Shown here: positions 58,640 through 64,000 of the stretch, in pieces
Position numbering within the stretch: position 1 is the stretch's first letter
How the letters are laid out: each line of letters starts with the position of its first letter
DNA from: Echinarachnius parma
Lineage: Eukaryota > Echinodermata > Echinoidea > Clypeasteroida > Echinarachniidae
Length of the DNA: 64,000 nt
Direction: 5' to 3'
Assembly: GCA_037951105.1 (NCBI GenBank)
Contig: JBAMJV010002999.1
Coordinates: 1 to 64,000 of the forward strand
The notes under the pieces: model-generated
What the model was told of the DNA's origin: nothing
The model's database searches: none
Seen by the model: only the letters and a program-made list of their open reading frames with translations
Translations under genes and position numbers: made by a program

Positions 58640-59600
58640 GTGGGGGTAGGCCTCAGAACAACACTGTTTTTAATGTGTTTTGAACATGCTAGGTCCGTAG
58701 TTTTTGGCATATAGTATTCTGATGTATTATTCATCGGCCAAATGAGGTCATTGGAAAGTTTGTTGACTTTTTCAATCTTCGGTGACGATCTTTTCAGAGG
58801 CGAGTTTTCCGGTTTTTCAAGGCGATTTTCGTCTTTCTTGTTGATAAATGAGATTTATTTTGAAGTTGTATGAAGTTGTATTTTCTAAAAGAGAATATTC
58901 TCAGCTTTTATTTGATGTATAACTCTTTTTCTGATTGTGTGGCGCATTTTGCCACAAGACTCAGACCGCCATCGATGCACCCGAGACTTTTTGAGAATTT
59001 TCTCGGTCTGCTTGCGGGGCGCGCTTGGCTAGTTTGCAGTCTGCTAACCGCGAGCAGCTCAGTCCCACGTGTACACTTATTACGGGTACTGCAGAGGGTG
59101 CATTATTTTCTTGTATTGCGTTGCATTCTTTCATTTCTTTTTGCTGTTCAACAAAAATCCATTCGATATTTGTTTATTCTTATTGCAGATATTAATACAG
59201 TTTTCAAAATTTCCAACCGTATCCACTAATTTTGAGCTGGAAAATGACTAATATTAATAAGAATAACATTTTCCAATTTTATTTTGGATGAATTTTCATT
59301 CAGATTCTCAGAATTGTTTAGTCTAGTCTAGATTGTTTCGAGTAGTGTTAAACTATTTCTTTATCCCTTTTTAAAGTGTTCATACCTTACTATTTTATAC
59401 TACGGTCTAAATCCTAATCTAGATTTGAAATTCCTAGTTTGTTTACGCAGGAAATGTGTAACGATTTCATGTAAGTTATCCCCGACTTGTGTCTTTGATA
59501 AAATGCATTATTAACATATCATGCCCTCTGATTAAATTGTTTCTTCATTTTTTGTTAAATTCTAACACAGGAAAATCGTGGTCGAGAATATAAATTCTTA
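58640..59600. other. No gene recognised
   Basis: A 119-codon plus ORF at 58870 lacks any domain signal and splice support. Confidence 0.4.
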
Positions 59601-59619
59601 CCTTATGCTGGCAAAGGCA

Positions 59620-59800
59620 GTGCGAGGCCAGGTAGAGTTTCCCAAGCTAACGCCAACCTCCTGCGCTGAGATACAACTTACAAGGCTGCTAACGTCAGCC
59701 TTGTACAACGATGCAAGTTTGCTAACGTCAAGCTTGCTTCATGAAGGATGATTGCGAGGCAGAGGGTCGCTCACGACGACCTCGCCTCAGGTTGAATGAT
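59620..59800. repeat. Small hairpins around GCTAACGTCA
   Basis: aaggctgctaacgtcagcctt and gcaagtttgctaacgtcaag (paired with its neighbour cttgc) form two short stem-loops; a related gctaacgcca lies at 59646. Confidence 0.55.
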
Positions 59801-59829
59801 TATGATGTGTCATGTTGTTTGATTTTATC

Positions 59830-60955
59830 TTTATTTATTTTCAACATATTGAACAATAATTACATGATTTATACAAATTGAATGATAAAGAAATATATTC
59901 ATTGCATATTACTTAGAAACATTGCATAATTTGCATTACTGATAAATTGATCAACATAATAGTAAGGAGAATAAAACACATCTTTTCAAAACATGGGTAA
60001 ATATATTATAATTCCCTTGAAGGCTAAACTAATAAATATGTTGCTACCTAGTTTTATGTTGGAATGAAATTTAAACTGTCAGGTGTCAAGTTTATTATTG
60101 CATGATTTGTTCCACCTGTTCTTTGCTGTTCATACTGCATGCCATGTTGCGTTCATGTCTTTTTAAATTTTAAGAATAACTTCATTTTTTATTCTAACAT
60201 AAAAATGTATAATTGCAATTTGCAAATACTATAATAATGTTACACTTTATTTGAGTATGTATACACATCATAAATAACAACATGTAAAACTTTAATTGAC
60301 ATGAAATGAAGTTATAAAAACTTGTATTGCACAGATCATATAATCAAAGTTTGAAGATAATATTATAAGGATTACAAACAAATTGGTATACTGGGAACTA
60401 TCTTTTTCATCGCAGAATTAATATTGGAAGAATGATTTGATTCAAATAAGCTCAATTAGATCAAAAGCGACTTGGGAAGTAACTGACTATGTCACTCTTT
60501 AGTCTTTACAAATCAGGTGATTATTAACATTCATCTTTTGAAGATCATGCTGTCGGTTATTTCTTACTTCTCCTGAAGTAAATTTAATCTGCCGAGCCCT
60601 GTAAGGTAAAAGAGAAAAAACCAAGGTAAGATGGGTTGATAAACAATTCATCATAATGTCCTGAATATTATAATTTATAAACGTTTTTTTTGGTTTAATT
60701 TACTGCATGATGTCTTAACAAAAATAATAGAAATAATCAGACCAGTCTAGATAATATCAAAAGTATAAATCATGTATTCATTTCTGAATAAAATATGTCT
60801 AGAATAATGGTCAATATAATCATAATAATTTGACTAGAACAATGAATTTATTTTTTGCATTTCATGCAAGACTACAACTACAACTTACAAGTACAACAAT
60901 GCATTTATTTTTTGCATTTACAAGAAACTTGTTTGTTTTTATCAATTTCCTAACT
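59830..60955. other. No gene recognised
   Basis: AT-rich, featureless. Confidence 0.5.
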
Positions 60956-60964
60956 TGTGGACAG

Positions 60965-61035
60965 TATATTTCACTTCAAATTTGAAGGAATATAACAATT
61001 TTGTAGTTATATTCCGAATTTGAAGTGAAATACTG
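60965..61035. repeat. Inverted repeat, ~30-bp arms
   Basis: tatttcacttcaaatttgaa and gaatataac pair with gttatattccgaatttgaag and tgaaata around a 9-bp loop. Confidence 0.85.
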
Positions 61036-61084
61036 ATCTCCAAGTTTTCGCTTGAAATACGAAGCAAAAATGCATTGTTTACAT

Positions 61085-61265
61085 TTCCCGATAATCATGC
61101 ATATTCAATCGGGCCAGCGCGCGATAGACATGCAATCGCCAATCACCGAGGGCGCTGGCTGCGTGCGGCGCGTGTTGCTGTGCACTACCACCGCGCCGCA
61201 CGCACCGGCTAAACGGCCCCCCGCCGATCGCGAAGCTCGCTGCGGTCGCAAAACGCAATGCAAAA
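61085..61265. other. GC- and CpG-rich patch
   Basis: CG-rich against an AT-rich background (gcgtgcggcgcgtgttgc, ccccgccgatcgcgaa). It could be a promoter-like CpG patch or part of an element; ORFs on both strands reflect base composition. Confidence 0.35.
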
Positions 61266-61885
61266 AGTGACCATAAAACATCTGCTTTTTTCGGGATTTT
61301 GGTAAGGCATTTCAAAAAACTAACTTCAGATTTGAGATCTGTGATAATTGTTCTTTATTATGATATGCAATTCGCCCCGATTTTTTGAAGTTCAGAATTT
61401 ACGTGAGCGTGCCCACAAACTTCGCAACTACTGTCTCCTATCTCATTGTCTCTGTCAGAGAACAATTTGCGTACCACCAGTCACAATTTCAGTTTCAGTG
61501 ACTGTGTGGTACACATTCACAATCACTAGACTAGACTGTATTAATACACATTAATACATCGTTCCTGTGCATCGTTCTTCATTCCTGGATGTTCAGTTCA
61601 GCATTCATCGTTCTGTTTAGTGCTGGTCATTTTCTGTCATTTACTTTACTTGACAAGTTTCATATTATGCAGGTAAGTCTAAATTTCCAGTAAAACGAAA
61701 AATAAAACAAAAACCAAAACAAACATCACGAAATTCATTCCATATGATAGATTTGTTTTTCTATTTTATGAAATAGGGCCCCCCAAAATGAATTAATTGA
61801 CAAAACAAATTTATAAAAATGGAGCCAAAAAATTAATGCAAAATTTGTATTAAAAAAAGAAAAGGAAAAACAACAACAACAACAA

Positions 61886-62165
61886 GTACTGACGCAAGGG
61901 CATGCGTCAGAAATTACTGGACGCATGGCCATGCGTCAGTATTTCCTGGACGCATGATTTTGCCATGCATCCAGTCAATCAGGAAAATAACAGATTTTTG
62001 TATAATTTTGGCAGATTTTTGTGGGTGCCATTTTATAAAACAGATGATGTACATGTTCAGTTCGTGGGTCAGTGGAATTGTGTGCACGCGGTACCTTTGA
62101 ATTAGGTCTAGAACCCACTAAGGTACCTTGTGCACACAATTCCTACCGACCCAGGTAAACCTGTG
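61886..62165. repeat. Short repeats of gacgcatg and an inverted repeat
   Basis: 61890-61970 has several tgacgcatg/catgcgtca units. 62067-62148 has gggtcagtggaattgtgtgc and its near complement gcacacaattcctaccgacc around ggtacc sites. Confidence 0.65.
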
Positions 62166-62169
62166 CATC

Positions 62170-63500
62170 ATTTGTATAACAACTCACGGTAAGATTGATG
62201 CGAGGATTATAACATTAATTTCCATTATGGTAATGGTATCCAGAAATCGTTTGGCATTAGTCAATTATAGATACGAGTTTGACATTATCAAACCAAACAA
62301 AAATTAGAACGGCATATTGGCCCTCAGTTGGGAACAAAACGAATAGTGTCACTAGGTATTAAGGAATCATTACGGAGCACATTAGGCCTACTATACCACG
62401 GTCAGCAAATTTGGTTGGGCAGTTTTCATTCCACAGTGAAATAGTGTAACACAATGTTGGCTTTCATATAGTCTCATATTTCAACAACATTGCGGGCCCA
62501 ATCGTCTATTGTGCCTGCCATAGTATCTCGCCTTGATGAGTACACGCAAGTAGTGGTTAACTCGGGGAAAGCACATTCAAAAATTGGATATTAATTGACC
62601 ATGACAGGCGAAGGGGCGAATTTTCATGGCACAATTACGTGAAATATTTATACCCCAACGTTACCTAACTAAATTTGTTCATCTTAGCATATTGTTTTCG
62701 GTAAAAAATATTGACTGTCTAGTGAAACCAGTCATTTTGTTCCCAGGTAATGGGAAGTATACTGCAGTTCTTTTCCCCCTGTGACATCGCATAGTAGCAT
62801 ACTCATACTTTCAAGAATTGAACACGGAATCTCTTCGACCACTATACCGTAACGTATCAATACACTTACAAGTTTTGTTATAGTTAGCTGAATACCGCTT
62901 ATGAGGAGCTGGCGAGCGGTGCTCTCAAGCTAGTCCAGATTGGACTGTGGGGAATTGATTTTATCCCCGTTCGCTCTTATCACTAGCCCATAGGCACTGA
63001 TGTCTCAATTTACTGGCAGCACGAGGAGGAAGTGAGGAGAAAGAGAGGACGTATGCCAAGGTCGTTAGTCAGTCGGACCCGAGCTATACCAGAAGTTTTA
63101 GTGTTAGTCTTAGTAATTCAACTCAGTAAAAGTATACTGTAGGTTATGTCATTGTTTGTGTGTTTATAAGGTTTGCGAGATGTAGAACACTTTTAAATGT
63201 GTGTATACAATAGACTGGGAGAGAGAATACTCATTCTAGGGAAAACAGTGATAAAATCTTTCCCTGCACATTTACCAGAATTATTGTTTAATAAATGCTA
63301 CTCCATCGTTTCAGTTGGCCTCAATAGAGACTTGTTGTGTTTTACTTTTAGAATTAGAAAAATAGCAACTACAGACATGATCATTCCATTTTTTTCTCTG
63401 CAGGGAAATCATGTATAGTTTAGTGGCCACTACAGGCAGGATAGCTGCTACAGACCACTTAAATAGACATGCTGTCTGAATATTTATAGGTCATGTACCC
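62170..63500. other. No gene recognised
   Basis: A 28-codon plus ORF begins at about 63051 (MPRSLVSRTRAIPEVLVLVL) with no support. G21 run at 63501-63521. Confidence 0.35.
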
Positions 63501-63559
63501 GGGGGGGGGGGGGGGGGGGGGTCTTTCCTCATTGAAAGGGGGGTATTATGCGTGACCAA

Positions 63560-64000
63560 GAAAACAAGTAATTAGGGTGGTTTTTTACGATCAGGCGAGA
63601 TACTCGAGTATCTCGTTTAGGGTCTCAAAATCACCCAAAATCAGGAAAAAGGGTATCTTTTTTAGGCTGATGAATTACTCGTTTAGGGTCTCAAAAAGTT
63701 GAATTACTCGTTTAGGGTCTCAAAAACTTAGCTTACTTGCTTAGGGTATCAAAAATAGTTATAACTTGCTTTTAATAGGGGTTTACAAAAAAAAGATTAC
63801 TTGCTTAGGGTATCAAATATAGTTATAACCTGCTTAGAGGTTTACCAAAAATTGATTACTTGCTTAGGGTATCAAAAATACTTGCTTAGGGGTTTACAAA
63901 AAATTGATTACTTGCTTAGGGTATCAAATTACCGATAATCATACTTACTTAGGGTGTACTTTTTGCACCACGCAAATACTCGTTTAGGGTGCTTTTGTCA
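63560..64000. repeat. Satellite-like array reaching the window edge
   Basis: Units of ~30-60 bp built on actcgtttagggtctcaaaa and acttgcttagggtatcaaaa, at least twelve in 440 bp. It continues past the window. Confidence 0.88.

Noticed and set aside
61052..61315. ORFs on both strands in a GC-rich patch
   Set aside because: Few stops because of base composition; no domain signal or splice support.

Overview
The window looks like nuclear DNA of a marine invertebrate deuterostome, perhaps an echinoderm or hemichordate; the species cannot be fixed from sequence alone. It is AT-rich and intron-rich. It holds many CR1/L2-, RTE- and Tx1-type LINE relics, short CCCTAA runs of the animal telomere type, a Crypton-derived recombinase relic, a THAP-bearing DNA transposon and several families of short inverted-repeat elements. 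No bacterial gene layout, CRISPR array or operon is present. Most of the 64 kb is transposon debris, and real host exons are short islands on the minus strand.

Main result: eight minus-strand exons between 27116 and 9788 assemble, with every intron phase matching, into a complete Rho/Cdc42-like GTPase (exons 1-5) fused to an acidic Ser/Thr-rich linker (exon 6), a ZU5 domain (exon 7) and a short last exon (exon 8), about 366 residues in all. The GTPase has Pro at the position of Gly12, Cys at Ala59, Asn at the catalytic Gln61, one extra residue in switch I and no C-terminal prenylation box. I do not know this arrangement as a described protein class. ZU5 is known from UNC5, ankyrin and PIDD. 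A separate minus-strand exon further upstream (52237-51448) encodes a Death domain followed by four 34-residue repeats. Next to it lies a three-exon, cysteine-containing 3' gene end of unknown family (57202-53252).

Layout. 1-6260: broken LINEs (endonuclease and reverse transcriptase pieces, one with a 301-bp tandem duplication) carrying copies of a ~540-bp inverted-repeat element (MITE-A). 6260-9700: unassigned sequence plus a ~385-bp element (MITE-B). 9788-27141: the Rho-ZU5 gene; its introns hold MITEs A-D, LINE pieces, a duplicated piece of exon 6 and a ~1.97-kb THAP element inserted in another repeat. 27284-29015: a trinucleotide array and a decayed Ty3/Gypsy pol. 29098-45235: MITEs and LINEs, including an RTE fragment tandemly duplicated over 899 bp. 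45476-51210: a long-arm foldback element, two tRNA-like genes, a ~176-bp near-perfect palindrome and MITE-E. 51448-57202: Death-domain exon, simple repeats, unknown gene end. 57420-58632: plus-strand Crypton-type (DUF3504) relic. The rest is largely unassigned, with hairpins and a ~30-60-bp satellite at the right edge.

How the genes relate: the Rho-ZU5 gene and the Death-domain exon share strand and neighbourhood and carry domains that co-occur in PIDD- and UNC5-type death signalling. A functional link is only an inference. Exon models rest on translation, splice-site consensus and phase agreement, with no transcript evidence.
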